From: an uncultured Burkholderiales bacterium
GTDB lineage: Bacteria > Pseudomonadota > Gammaproteobacteria > Burkholderiales > Burkholderiaceae_C
DNA: 35,308 nt
Assembly: GCA_903864315.1 (NCBI GenBank)
Contig: CAIPFK010000078.1
Span: forward strand, 1 to 35,308
Direction: 5' to 3'
The notes beneath the pieces are model-generated. The model was given only the letters and a program-made list of their open reading frames with translations. It ran no database searches and was not told where the DNA came from. Position 1 is the first letter of the stretch. Each line of letters begins with the position of its first letter. This document shows, one piece after another, positions 1 to 8,301 of the stretch. Position numbers and translations under genes: made by a program.

Positions 1-939
1 CGATGTGCCGGCTGAAAGAGCTCGAGAGTTCAAATTCGGTTTGGTGGCAGTGACACTGGGCGGCACCAGCAATGTGGACGACGCCTGAGAGTTCGCCCCG
101 GACGAGGGGAGCGCATTGGAAGCAACAGTTTTGCCCTCACCCCCAACCACCGAGTTGGCCACGGAGCCCGGAACGTCTTGTCGGGCCAATTCCACTTTGC
201 TCGTGGCATTGAGAGGCGAGCTCACCGCGTTGTTTGGTTTTTGGCCAAATGCTTCATTGCTCAACGGCTTATCAAGGGGGGTTGCAAGGATCTTGGGATT
301 TTGGGCTTGTAGCCACTCAGTCAATGCATCTTCCTTGACCACGGAAGACTTCGTCGTCGTTTGTGGGGTGGGCGGTGCTGGAGGGTTGGGTCTTGGAGTC
401 GCGCCATTCACACCGGAGTCTTGCATCTTTTGTGCAATCAAGGCCTCCAGCGGATCAATCTCTTGGAGTGGGTACAAATCAAGCACCAGTCGGTAACCAT
501 ACTGCACTTGGTCGGCACGGTTTGAGCTCAATGCCGACAAGTTGAACACCTGTGGCTTGACATCTTGGCGAAGGTCAAAGACCAATCTCACCACGCCTGG
601 TGAAAACTGACCCACCCTCACACCCATGATGAAGGGGTCATCGGATTTGATTTTTCCAACCAGTTCTTTGAGGGCTGGGTTCAAGTCCACCCCGCTGATA
701 TCCAAGGCCAAGCGCGCTGGATTGGAGACCAAAAAAGGTTGTGACCCCAAGGGCACATCGGACTCAATGGTCACCCGGGTGTACTCTTTGGCAGGCCACA
801 CGCGCACCGCCATGATGTTGGCACCCCAGGCCAGTTCTTGAGCGCCTAGGAGCAACACCAAGGCGCCGGACTGAACAAAGCCACGGCGATTGAGTTGTCC
901 TTTGGTGACATTGGCCTTGAACAAACGACTGGAGTCCAT
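1..939 (-). CDS. amiC: N-acetylmuramoyl-L-alanine amidase, AmiC type (N-terminal 313 residues, partial)
   Basis: Periplasmic amidase that cuts the bond between muramic acid and the stem peptide during daughter-cell separation. Only the N-terminal part is visible; the zinc amidase domain lies beyond base 1. The reading frame is open from an ATG at 937-939 to the window edge. Residues about 17-40 hold a twin-arginine type signal (LNRRGFVQSGALVLLLGA), as in other AmiA/AmiC proteins exported by Tat. Residues about 43-160 look like an AMIN domain (septal targeting), with the typical ending YGYRLVLDLYP. After that comes a Pro/Ser/Thr/Ala-rich linker of at least 140 residues. The start overlaps the tsaE stop by one base (TGATG), so the two are almost certainly co-transcribed and translationally coupled. 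The function rests on the AMIN-plus-Tat architecture and the neighbourhood, since the catalytic domain is not seen. Confidence 0.88.
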   Translation of the reverse strand, partial: MDSSRLFKANVTKGQLNRRGFVQSGALVLLLGAQELAWGANIMAVRVWPAKEYTRVTIESDVPLGSQPFLVSNPARLALDISGVDLNPALKELVGKIKSDDPFIMGVRVGQFSPGVVRLVFDLRQDVKPQVFNLSALSSNRADQVQYGYRLVLDLYPLQEIDPLEALIAQKMQDSGVNGATPRPNPPAPPTPQTTTKSSVVKEDALTEWLQAQNPKILATPLDKPLSNEAFGQKPNNAVSSPLNATSKVELARQDVPGSVANSVVGGEGKTVASNALPSSGANSQASSTLLVPPSVTATKPNLNSRALSAGTS

Positions 940-1385
940 CACTCAAAATCCCAAACCGTTGGGTCAAAGTGCAAAGTAGCACTCCTGCTTTCATCCAAAT
1001 TCACCGCCAGCTCAATCTCAAGACTGGGTGTGGGCAGCAAGCCCATCACCCGCTCAGGCCACTCATAGACTTTGAGCCCCGAAGACACAAAAACATCCCT
1101 CAACCCCGCCTCCTCCCATTCCAGAGGATCCCTCATTCGATAAAAATCCATGTGCCAAATGTCCAAAGGAATCTGACCTTGTTGGCCTTGGTAAGTCTCC
1201 ACCAAAGCGTAGGTGGGGCTCTTGATGACGCCCGTCACGCCCAACGATCTGAGCAAATGACGAACCAAGGTGGTTTTGCCCGCACCCAAGTCCCCTGTCA
1301 AGGAAATTTGGGCATTCAAAAGACTGGGGTGGCGCGCCAATTGCTCTGCGAAAACTTGGGTCTCGCCCTCATCGGTCCATTTCAT
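939..1385 (-). CDS. tsaE: tRNA t6A37 biosynthesis ATPase TsaE
   Basis: ATPase subunit of the complex (with TsaB and TsaD) that makes N6-threonylcarbamoyladenosine at position 37 of ANN-decoding tRNAs; cytoplasmic. The P-loop GDLGAGKTT is near residue 30, followed by the family segments SPTYALVETY and WHMDFYRM, and the length (148 aa) is normal. The ATG at 1383-1385 gives the usual N-terminus. A TTG at 1410-1412 would add nine residues and has an AGGTG five bases upstream, so it is a real alternative. The gene is divergent from queG and followed directly by amiC with a one-base overlap. Confidence 0.92.
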   Translation of the reverse strand: MKWTDEGETQVFAEQLARHPSLLNAQISLTGDLGAGKTTLVRHLLRSLGVTGVIKSPTYALVETYQGQQGQIPLDIWHMDFYRMRDPLEWEEAGLRDVFVSSGLKVYEWPERVMGLLPTPSLEIELAVNLDESRSATLHFDPTVWDFE

Positions 1386-2718
1386 GCATACTGTGCGCTT
1401 GGCGATATTCAAAGGGACACCTATTTTGCTAGATTCATCGGCATTGTTAGACCAAATCCAAGCTTGGGGACAAGAGCTTGGATTTTCTCAAATCGGCATC
1501 TCCAGCATTGACCTCTCGAGTGCCCAGGCCCCATTGTTGGATTGGCTTGAGCGTGGGTTCCATGGCGAAATGGCTTACATGAAGCGACACGGCCTGTTGC
1601 GCACACAACCCGTGTCCTTGCACCCAGGCACCATGAGCATTGTGACGGCACGAATGAACTACTTGCCTGCGCTGAGTTCAACCAAGACCTCTAGACCCAG
1701 CCCGACCAACACTGACAAGCCAAGAGATTTTGTACGATTGCATTCTAAAGAGTTTTCCCAAGCAAACCAGGAAGCTGAACCGATTCAAGACCTTTTTCCA
1801 AGCATGACCCCGCAATCCGAATCTGCTGGCACCTGGACTTCGGTTGAGTGGGAAAGACTCCATTCCCCCCAGGAGGCGGTGGTGTCGCTTTACGCTCGCG
1901 GGCGAGACTATCACAAGGTGATCAAGCAACGACTGGAGATGTTGACGGAAAAAATTCAACATCGGCTGGGCCCATTGGGCCACCGTGTCTTCACCGACTC
2001 CGCTCCCGTGATGGAGGTTCAACTGGCCACCCAATCGGGGCTTGGGTGGCGCGGCAAACACACCCTGGCGCTGCATCGCCAAGCAGGTTCGATGTTTTTT
2101 TTGGGTGAAATTTTCATCAACCAAGACCTCACGCAAGCTTTGAGCGATTCAGAGCGGGAACGCTACGCCCGCGACTCCAGCAACCATTGTGGCAGTTGCC
2201 AATCTTGCATCGAGGTGTGTCCAACACAGGCCATTGTGGCGCCCTATGTTCTCGATGCAAGGCGGTGCATCTCTTACTTGACCATTGAGCACAAGGGCTC
2301 CATCGATGAGGCTTTGAGGCCCCTGATGGGCAACCGCATTTATGGCTGCGATGACTGCCAACTCATTTGTCCTTGGAACAAATTTGCCCAAAGAGCAGTC
2401 GTTGCCGATTTTCAAGAGAAAGAGCACTTGAAAAACCCAAGTTTGCTGCAACTGTGGGACTGGCAAGAAGAGGATTTTTTGCGACTCACCGAGGGTCAAG
2501 CGATTCGAAGAATTGGCCATGAGCAGTGGTTGAGGAACTTGGCCATTGCGCTGGGCAACGCTTTGCGGCAAACCGTGGAGTCGCAACAGCAACAAGATCT
2601 CCAGCAGGCCCTGTCTCGACGCATCGAAGATCAAAGCCCCTTGGTGCGCGAGCACGTTCAATGGGCCTTGGCGCAAGGATTGCCCTCAAGGCCTGCAGCC
2701 CATGCGTCCTTGGATTGA
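1384..2718 (+). CDS. queG: Epoxyqueuosine reductase QueG
   Basis: Cobalamin-dependent iron-sulfur enzyme that reduces epoxyqueuosine to queuosine at the wobble base of GUN tRNAs, the last step of queuosine synthesis. Visible are the N-terminal segment WGQELGFSQIGI, the catalytic-domain segment YARGRDYHK, two ferredoxin-type 4Fe-4S motifs (HCGSCQSCIEVCP and CDDCQLICPWNK) and a C-terminal HEAT-like segment (AIRRIGHEQWLRNLAIALGN). The start is uncertain: ATG 1384 (444 aa) has no Shine-Dalgarno, whereas TTG 1426 (430 aa) has AAAGGGA at 1411-1417 and gives an N-terminus closer to the family length. About 50 extra polar residues are inserted before YARGRDYH. The ferredoxin-RluA fusion gene begins 5 bases after the stop. 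Confidence 0.94.
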   Translation: MHTVRLAIFKGTPILLDSSALLDQIQAWGQELGFSQIGISSIDLSSAQAPLLDWLERGFHGEMAYMKRHGLLRTQPVSLHPGTMSIVTARMNYLPALSSTKTSRPSPTNTDKPRDFVRLHSKEFSQANQEAEPIQDLFPSMTPQSESAGTWTSVEWERLHSPQEAVVSLYARGRDYHKVIKQRLEMLTEKIQHRLGPLGHRVFTDSAPVMEVQLATQSGLGWRGKHTLALHRQAGSMFFLGEIFINQDLTQALSDSERERYARDSSNHCGSCQSCIEVCPTQAIVAPYVLDARRCISYLTIEHKGSIDEALRPLMGNRIYGCDDCQLICPWNKFAQRAVVADFQEKEHLKNPSLLQLWDWQEEDFLRLTEGQAIRRIGHEQWLRNLAIALGNALRQTVESQQQQDLQQALSRRIEDQSPLVREHVQWALAQGLPSRPAAHASLD

Positions 2719-2723
2719 AGACC

Positions 2724-3764
2724 ATGCCGACGATCCCAAGCCTCAATCAACCCATCAGCCCACCCATCGGCCCACCCAACCATGCACTCAACAGTGCAGC
2801 AAGCTTGGGGCAAGGCCCAAGGGCACAGGACTTCACCATCACGCTGCAAAACCGTCAACTGTCTTGGTCATGCCATGCTCACGAGAGCGTGGTCCATAGC
2901 GCCAAGCGCCAGGGCATTGAATTGCCCACCAGTTGTCAAAACGGCACCTGCCGCACGTGCTTGATCCCGTCATCCAAGGGTGGCCTAGAACACCTGATCG
3001 ACTGGCCAGGACTGAGCTTGGAGGAAAAGCAGCAAGGCGCGCTTTTGCCGTGTGTAGCTTGTGCGACGTCCGACCTAGAAGTGCACGATGCGCACTGGAG
3101 GGACGCCATCTTTGAGCAAGCCTTTCACCTGCTGCATGAAGACTGCGACTTGTTGGTGCTCAACAAACCCAGTGGACTTTTATCGGTCCCAGGCAAAGGA
3201 GTGGACAAAATCGACAGTCTGTCGCACCGTGTTCAGCAGTTGCACCCCAACGCATTGGTCATTCACCGCCTTGACCAAGCCACATCCGGCCTCATGCTCA
3301 TGGCGCAAAACCCCAATGCGCAACGAGACGTCTCGCATCAATTTGCCAAGCGAATGGTTGACAAGCGCTACTTGGCAAAAATCAAGGCCAACCTCTCACC
3401 CAGTGATGAATGGCAAACCATCGATGCACCGATTTATGCCGACTGGTCGCTGCGCCCAAAGCGCATCGTTCATTCGCTCGGACAACCAAGCCAAACGCGT
3501 TGGCGTGTGCTTCATTCAAGCGGTGGATTTTCTTGGCTGGAGGTTCAACCCCTCACGGGCCGCACTCACCAAATACGGGTTCACTTGAGTCACATGGGGT
3601 GGCCCATTGTGGGTGACCGCATGTATGCTCCCGAGTCGGTGCAATCCCTCAGCGAGAGACTACTCCTTCATGCTTGGAAAATCTCCCTCAAGCACCCCCT
3701 CACCGAAGAGGCGTTGTTCTTTGTGGCTCAACCGCCCGAATCCCTGGGGGATTCTTTCATTTAG
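2724..3764 (+). CDS. rluA: Fusion of a [2Fe-2S] ferredoxin domain and RluA-type pseudouridine synthase
   Basis: The C-terminal part (about residues 130-346) is an RluA-type pseudouridine synthase. It has NKPSGLLSVPGK near the start, the catalytic-Asp motif HRLDQATSGL (Asp184), and GRTHQIRVHLSHMGWPIVGD. By family it makes pseudouridine at tRNA U32 and 23S rRNA U746. The N-terminal part (about residues 35-122) is a plant-type [2Fe-2S] domain with Cys71, Cys76, Cys79 and Cys110 in the pattern C-x4-C-x2-C-xn-C (GIELPTSCQNGTCRTC). E. coli RluA has no such domain. The ATG at 2724 lies 5 bases after the queG stop; a longer open frame upstream overlaps queG and is ignored. The role of the ferredoxin domain is unknown; passing electrons to QueG is my inference. 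There are no in-frame stops between the two domains, so the fusion looks real. Confidence 0.9.
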   Translation: MPTIPSLNQPISPPIGPPNHALNSAASLGQGPRAQDFTITLQNRQLSWSCHAHESVVHSAKRQGIELPTSCQNGTCRTCLIPSSKGGLEHLIDWPGLSLEEKQQGALLPCVACATSDLEVHDAHWRDAIFEQAFHLLHEDCDLLVLNKPSGLLSVPGKGVDKIDSLSHRVQQLHPNALVIHRLDQATSGLMLMAQNPNAQRDVSHQFAKRMVDKRYLAKIKANLSPSDEWQTIDAPIYADWSLRPKRIVHSLGQPSQTRWRVLHSSGGFSWLEVQPLTGRTHQIRVHLSHMGWPIVGDRMYAPESVQSLSERLLLHAWKISLKHPLTEEALFFVAQPPESLGDSFI

Positions 3765-3872
3765 CGCTTGACTGGGCCTCCAAACTGGGGTCTGTCTGGA
3801 GCACTCATGAAGCTCAATTGGGTTAGACTTTGTTGAACTGTGTAAATTTTTAATTGTCAGAAGGACGTTGAT

Positions 3873-5054
3873 ATGCGTGAAGTCGTCGTCGTGAGCGCTT
3901 TAAGAACTGCCATTGGCACCTTTGGCGGAAGTTTAAAGGACACTCCCCCAAGCGCACTGGCCACCACGGTGGTCAAAGAGGCCATTCAAAAAGCGGGGAT
4001 CTCGGCCAGTGACGTGGACCAAGTGGTCATGGGACACGTCATCAACACCGAACCCAAGGACCTCTACCTCTCGCGCGTGGCAGCCATTCAAGCCGGGTGC
4101 GATAACCGCGTCACCGCCTTCAATGTCAACCGCTTGTGTGGCTCAGGGCTTCAAGCGCTGGTTTGTGCTGCACAGTCCATCATGCTGGGTGACACCCAAA
4201 TCGCAGTGGCAGGCGGAGCAGAAAACATGACTCGAGCGCCGTTTCTCAATGCCGCTCAACGCTTTGGTCAACGCATGGGAGACGTTCAAATCGTGGACAT
4301 GATGATTGGCGCCTTGCACGACCCCTTTGAAAATATCCACATGGGGGTGACCGCCGAGAACATCGCCAAGAAATGGGGCATCACCCGGCTTGAGCAAGAC
4401 GCATTGGCCCTGCAAAGCCACCAGCGTGCCCAGCGAGCGATTGCTCAAGGCTATTTCACCCATCAAATCGTCCCCATCACCCTCAAAACCCGCAAAGGCC
4501 CAGTGCAGTGGGCCAGCGACGAGCACTTGCGCATGGACGCCAAAGCAGAGGATTTCTCGTCGTTAAAGCCCGTGTTCATCAAAGACAATGGCACCGTCAC
4601 AGCGGGCAACGCATCCGGCATCAACGACGCCAGTGCCGCCTTGGTCTTGATGGACAGCGAAGTCGCCAAAGCCAGACACTTGAGGCCCATGGCTCGCTTG
4701 GTGAGCCATGCCCACTCCGGCGTTGAAGCCGCTTACATGGGCATTGGGCCCGTGCCTGCCAGCCAAGCCGCACTTCAAAAAGCGGGTCTATCGGTCAACG
4801 ACTTGGATGTGATCGAGGCCAACGAAGCCTTTGCAGTTCAAGCTTGCGCGGTGATCAAGGATTTGGGGTTGGATCCAGCCAAGGTCAACCCCAATGGGTC
4901 CGGGATTTCGCTGGGGCATCCGATTGGCGCCACTGGCGCCTTGATCACCGTCAAGGCTTTGCATGAGCTCGAGCGCATTCAAGGCCGCTATGCATTGGTG
5001 ACGATGTGCATTGGCGGCGGACAAGGGATTGCAGCGATTTTCGAGCGACTCTAG
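3873..5054 (+). CDS. bktB: Acetyl-CoA C-acyltransferase (thiolase), BktB-like
   Basis: Thiolase that condenses or cleaves acyl-CoAs (acetoacetyl-CoA or beta-ketovaleryl-CoA), acting in polyhydroxyalkanoate precursor supply or beta-oxidation. At 393 aa it has the full family length. It shows the nucleophilic Cys in NRLCGSGLQAL, the HEAF-like segment as NEAFAVQAC, the catalytic His in GISLGHPIGATGA, and the second Cys in MCIGGGQGIAAIFE. From memory the sequence is closer to Cupriavidus BktB than to PhaA, which suggests use of longer or odd-chain substrates; this is a judgement from recall. The start has AAGGA eight bases upstream (3861-3865). The 108 bases before it presumably carry its own promoter, but I see no convincing -35/-10 pair. 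No phaB or phaC is in the window. Confidence 0.93.
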   Translation: MREVVVVSALRTAIGTFGGSLKDTPPSALATTVVKEAIQKAGISASDVDQVVMGHVINTEPKDLYLSRVAAIQAGCDNRVTAFNVNRLCGSGLQALVCAAQSIMLGDTQIAVAGGAENMTRAPFLNAAQRFGQRMGDVQIVDMMIGALHDPFENIHMGVTAENIAKKWGITRLEQDALALQSHQRAQRAIAQGYFTHQIVPITLKTRKGPVQWASDEHLRMDAKAEDFSSLKPVFIKDNGTVTAGNASGINDASAALVLMDSEVAKARHLRPMARLVSHAHSGVEAAYMGIGPVPASQAALQKAGLSVNDLDVIEANEAFAVQACAVIKDLGLDPAKVNPNGSGISLGHPIGATGALITVKALHELERIQGRYALVTMCIGGGQGIAAIFERL

Positions 5055-5104
5055 AGCATTCACCACGAATTTTTGAGGACACCCAAGCGAGTGTGCTCTC
5101 GCCA

Positions 5105-6148
5105 TCAAGCGGCAAGAAGGCTTGGGTTTGGGTTTGACCTGCGTGCGTTCAGGCCCATTTCTTGGGCCAACAAAGCATACGACTGCTCTTGCACTTTGGG
5201 GTCATGGGCCCAGGTGATCACCACCACCTCCTCCAAGCCATAACGCTCAGCGAGTCCTTGCAAGCGTTGCGAGACACGTTGAGGGGTTCCAATCAAAGCC
5301 TTTTCTTGCATTGCTTTCACCATGGACCATTCTTGTTCAGTGAATGAAGCCGCCGCCTCCTCAGGCGAGAGCAAGGGACCGATCTTGCCCGAGTTGCGGT
5401 CAAGCTTCCAGCGAGCGCGCCCATTGAATTGGTGCAAAGCCTCTTCATGGGTTGGGGCCACCAGCGCCCAGACACACAAGGTGGCGTGAGGCTTGCTACC
5501 CATGGCAGAAGGCTTGAAGCCAGAGAAATACAAATCCATCGCCTGGTCCACACCAGCACCATCGGTGATGAAGTGGGCAAATGCGTAGGGCAAACCAAAA
5601 TGGGCCGCCAACTGGGCTCCATAGTCAGAACTGCCCAGAACCCAGATGTCGGGTTGCGTGCTGGACTGTGGGTAAGCAAAGACACCGGCGCCTGGGTGGG
5701 TTGCTGGCAGCGGTGTACCACTGAGCCAAGCGCTCAATTCCAAAATTTGCTGGGGGAAATTGTCCGAGGCGTAACGGTTGGGATTGAGGAGCTGCGCAGT
5801 TTTCTGGTCACTGCCAGGTGCCCGGCCCACCCCCAAATCGATGCGCCCCGGGGCCAAGGCATCCAAAACCCGGAACTGCTCGGCCACTTTGAGGGAGGCG
5901 TAGTGGGGCAACATGACCCCCGCACTGCCAATGCGAATGCGTTGGGTTTTCATGGCAATGGCCGCCATCAAAATCTCTGGAGCCGAGCCCAAGATACTGG
6001 GGTGAGAGTGGTGCTCGCTCACCCAAAACCGGTGATAACCAAGACGCTCGGCTGTTTGCGCCAATTGCACCGTTTGTGCAATGGTGTCTTGGTGGGTGCG
6101 ACCTTTGGGGTTGACCGACTGATCCAACACGGACAATTGAATGCTCAT
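5105..6148 (-). CDS. Luciferase-like (LLM class) flavin-dependent monooxygenase
   Basis: A 347-residue TIM-barrel protein of the bacterial luciferase-like family, subgroup with the N-terminus LSVLDQSVNPKG. Other markers are YHRFWVSEHHSHPSILGSAP, GSAGVMLPHYASLKVAEQFR, GRIDLGVGRAPGSD and WVLGSSDYGAQLAA. Members use reduced flavin and oxygen; the substrate cannot be read from the sequence. The ATG at 6146-6148 is chosen because MSIQLSVLDQS is the conserved N-terminus; upstream in-frame codons do not look like protein. It converges on bktB with a 50-base gap and is followed by no obvious partner or flavin reductase. Confidence 0.88.
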   Translation of the reverse strand: MSIQLSVLDQSVNPKGRTHQDTIAQTVQLAQTAERLGYHRFWVSEHHSHPSILGSAPEILMAAIAMKTQRIRIGSAGVMLPHYASLKVAEQFRVLDALAPGRIDLGVGRAPGSDQKTAQLLNPNRYASDNFPQQILELSAWLSGTPLPATHPGAGVFAYPQSSTQPDIWVLGSSDYGAQLAAHFGLPYAFAHFITDGAGVDQAMDLYFSGFKPSAMGSKPHATLCVWALVAPTHEEALHQFNGRARWKLDRNSGKIGPLLSPEEAAASFTEQEWSMVKAMQEKALIGTPQRVSQRLQGLAERYGLEEVVVITWAHDPKVQEQSYALLAQEMGLNARRSNPNPSLLAA

Positions 6149-6301
6149 GGCGAGTCTCTTTGTAGTTGTGCAATCGAAGGAATTCGTCCCCCCAATGATA
6201 GTCCAAGCCCAACCAGCCTTCAAGAAACGCCTGGCATGGCTCCTCCCAGTGTTCTACCCATTGAACCCCCATCGATCGAGCTGGGGCGCCACTGACAAGC
6301 C

Positions 6302-7963
6302 TTACTTGAGTGCTTTGAAACGCATGCGATGCGGTTTCGCACCCTCTTCGCCCAATCGTTTTTTCTTGTCCGCTTCGTATTCTTGGTAGTTGCCATCAAA
6401 AAAGACCCACTGGGAGTCGCCTTCGCTGGCCAAGATGTGCGTGGCAATGCGGTCCAAGAACCAGCGGTCGTGGCTGATCACCATCACACAACCGGCAAAC
6501 TCCAAGAGCGCATCTTCAAGGGCACGCAGTGTCTCCACATCCAAGTCATTGGAGGGCTCATCCAGGAGCAACATATTGGCACCCGCAATCAAGGTCTTGG
6601 CCAGATGCAGTCGCCCTCTTTCTCCACCAGACAAGGTGCCCACTCGCTTTTGTTGGTCCCCACCGTTGAAGTTGAAGCGGCCACAGTAGGCTCTTGAGGC
6701 CATCTCAAACTTGCCCACCGTGAGAATGTCCAAGCCCCCAGAAATGTCTTCCCAGACTGTTTTTTCGTTGCTCAAGTCGTCCCGGGTTTGCTCCACAAAG
6801 GCCAACTTGACGGTGCTGCCGATCTTGACTTCACCTTGATCGGGTTGTTGGTGGCCAGCGATCATGCGAAACAGTGTTGACTTTCCCGCCCCGTTGGGGC
6901 CAATGATCCCCACAATCGCGCCAGGGGGCACCTTGAAGCTCAAGTTGTCAATGAGCACTCGCTCGCCAAAGGACTTGCTCACATTGATGAACTCGATGGC
7001 CTCATTGCCCAGTCTTTCGGCCACGGGGATGAAAATCTCTTGAGTCTCGTTTCTCTTTTGGTACTCAAAGTCGGACAACTCCTCAAACCGGGCGATCCTC
7101 GCCTTGCTTTTGGCTTGGCGGCCTTTGGGGTTTTGTCGGATCCACTCCAACTCCTTTTTAAGGGCTTTGGCACGGGCTTCTTCGCCCTTGTTTTCTTTCT
7201 CAAGACGGTCTTGCTTTTGGCTGAGCCAGGTGCTGTAGTTTCCCTTCCAGGGTATGCCGTGCCCACGGTCCAACTCCAAAATCCATTCGGCCGCATTGTC
7301 CAGAAAATACCGATCATGGGTGATGGCAACGACCGTGCCAGAAAAGCGCTGCAAAAACTGCTCGAGCCAGTCGACAGACTCGGCGTCCAAGTGATTGGTG
7401 GGCTCGTCCAAGAGCAGCATATCGGGCTTGCTCAGCAGCAATCGGCACAACGCCACGCGGCGCTTCTCACCCCCAGAGAGCACTCCAATCACGGCGTCCC
7501 AAGCGGGCAAGCGCAACGCATCGGCGGCAATTTCAAGTTGGTGCTCACTGTCGGTGCCAGCAGCGGAGATGATGGCTTCCAGCTCCCCTTGCTCGGCAGC
7601 CAATTTGTCAAAATCCGCATCCGGTTCGGCGTAGGCTGCGTAAATTTCTTCCAAACGATTTTTCGCCGCCAACACCTCCCCCATGGCGCCTTCCACGGCT
7701 TGGCGAACGGTCTCCTCGGGGTTCAACTCGGGCTCTTGGGGTAAATATCCAATTTTCAGGCCCGGCATGGGTGTGGCCTCGCCCTCGATCTCTTTGTCCA
7801 CGCCGGCCATGATTTTCAAGAGTGTTGACTTGCCCGAACCATTGGTACCCAACACACCAATTTTGGCGCCCGGGAAAAAACTAAGGGATATATCCTTGAG
7901 AATTTGGCGTTTGGGTGGAACGATTTTTCCAACGCGGTTCATCGTGAATACATATTGAGCCAT
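6302..7963 (-). CDS. ettA: Energy-dependent translational throttle protein EttA (ABC-F ATPase)
   Basis: ABC-F family ATPase that binds the ribosomal E site and gates entry into the elongation cycle according to the ATP/ADP level. It is soluble, with two ABC domains: Walker [10 protein letters not shown] and GPNGAGKST, signature LSGGEKRRV and LSGGERGRL, Walker [12 protein letters not shown] and [11 protein letters not shown]. The arm and linker region contains [21 protein letters not shown]. At 553 aa it matches the family. The ATG at 7961-7963 gives the standard [13 protein letters not shown] start, with AGGAAAG upstream. It is divergent from rhlE across a 338-base region. Confidence 0.97.
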   Translation of the reverse strand: MAQYVFTMNRVGKIVPPKRQILKDISLSFFPGAKIGVLGTNGSGKSTLLKIMAGVDKEIEGEATPMPGLKIGYLPQEPELNPEETVRQAVEGAMGEVLAAKNRLEEIYAAYAEPDADFDKLAAEQGELEAIISAAGTDSEHQLEIAADALRLPAWDAVIGVLSGGEKRRVALCRLLLSKPDMLLLDEPTNHLDAESVDWLEQFLQRFSGTVVAITHDRYFLDNAAEWILELDRGHGIPWKGNYSTWLSQKQDRLEKENKGEEARAKALKKELEWIRQNPKGRQAKSKARIARFEELSDFEYQKRNETQEIFIPVAERLGNEAIEFINVSKSFGERVLIDNLSFKVPPGAIVGIIGPNGAGKSTLFRMIAGHQQPDQGEVKIGSTVKLAFVEQTRDDLSNEKTVWEDISGGLDILTVGKFEMASRAYCGRFNFNGGDQQKRVGTLSGGERGRLHLAKTLIAGANMLLLDEPSNDLDVETLRALEDALLEFAGCVMVISHDRWFLDRIATHILASEGDSQWVFFDGNYQEYEADKKKRLGEEGAKPHRMRFKALK

Positions 7964-8103
7964 GAGCGAAACTTTCCTGATTGAATTCAAATGAGCTGAG
8001 TACTCTAACACCATTGATGCCCTAGGAACACGCCCTTGGACCTTAATTTCGAGGCAAACCGAGCTGCAAGTGTTGGTTTTTTTGATCGGATGGAACTGAA
8101 AAT

Positions 8104-8133
8104 TTCACGCCAAAGCACAATTCGTGAGACAAT
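8104..8133 (+). promoter_or_regulatory. Inferred rhlE promoter (extended -10)
   Basis: TTCACG at 8104-8109, an 18-base spacer, then GACAAT at 8128-8133 preceded directly by TGA, which fits an extended -10 (TGn). Transcription would begin near 8140, placing the 8141-8164 hairpin at the very 5' end of the mRNA. The matches to consensus are modest. Confidence 0.4.
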
Positions 8134-8140
8134 GTGCTTG

Positions 8141-8301
8141 GTTTAGGCAACCAGTCGCCTAAACATCAGCATTTCTGCTCGGGCTTTGCGCCGGTGTTAC
8201 CACCTGGTTTTTGCGCCCATTTTTTGTTCCCCGGTCTCTTACTGGTTGCCCTTTTGAACGGCAATGATGACCGATCCATGCGCCGGACAAGGCGCTCCAC
8301 T
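8141..8301 (+). promoter_or_regulatory. Structured 5' leader of rhlE
   Basis: GTTTAGGC (8141-8148) and GCCTAAAC (8157-8164) form a perfect 8-bp hairpin with an 8-base loop. GGCAACCAGT (8146-8155, loop plus part of the stem) is exactly complementary to ACTGGTTGCC (8241-8250); the core AACCAG can also pair with CTGGTT at 8204-8209. Just before the start codon GCGCC (8280-8284) and GGCGC (8291-8295) form a hairpin that takes up the AAGG at 8289-8292, the only Shine-Dalgarno-like sequence. Two more GCGCC copies lie at 8188 and 8213. These pairings are seen in the sequence; a regulatory role is inference. Confidence 0.5.

Larger units (their letters stand above)
7964..8301. promoter_or_regulatory. 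ettA-rhlE divergent intergenic region
   Basis: This 338-base region holds no credible gene. The left part carries the ettA 5' region, including its AGGAAAG ribosome-binding site. The right part carries the inferred rhlE promoter near 8104-8133 and its structured leader from about 8141. The open frame that could extend rhlE upstream to 8134 gives a Cys/Pro/Phe-rich peptide unlike any helicase, so I treat it as untranslated. Confidence 0.7.

Noticed and set aside
969-1511. Long plus-strand frame over tsaE
   Set aside because: Antisense shadow of tsaE; composition follows the complementary codons and there is no recognisable motif.
5075-5098. Hairpin between bktB and the monooxygenase gene as terminator
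   Set aside because: The stem has a G-G mismatch and the T run is on the wrong side for both strands.
6267-6286. CCCCA/TGGGG hairpin after ettA
   Set aside because: Only five pairs, ten-base loop and no T tract.
8134-8301. N-terminal extension of RhlE (56 codons upstream in frame)
   Set aside because: The peptide is Cys/Pro/Phe-rich and unlike any helicase; the true family start is MKFEEL at 8302, and the region folds as a leader.
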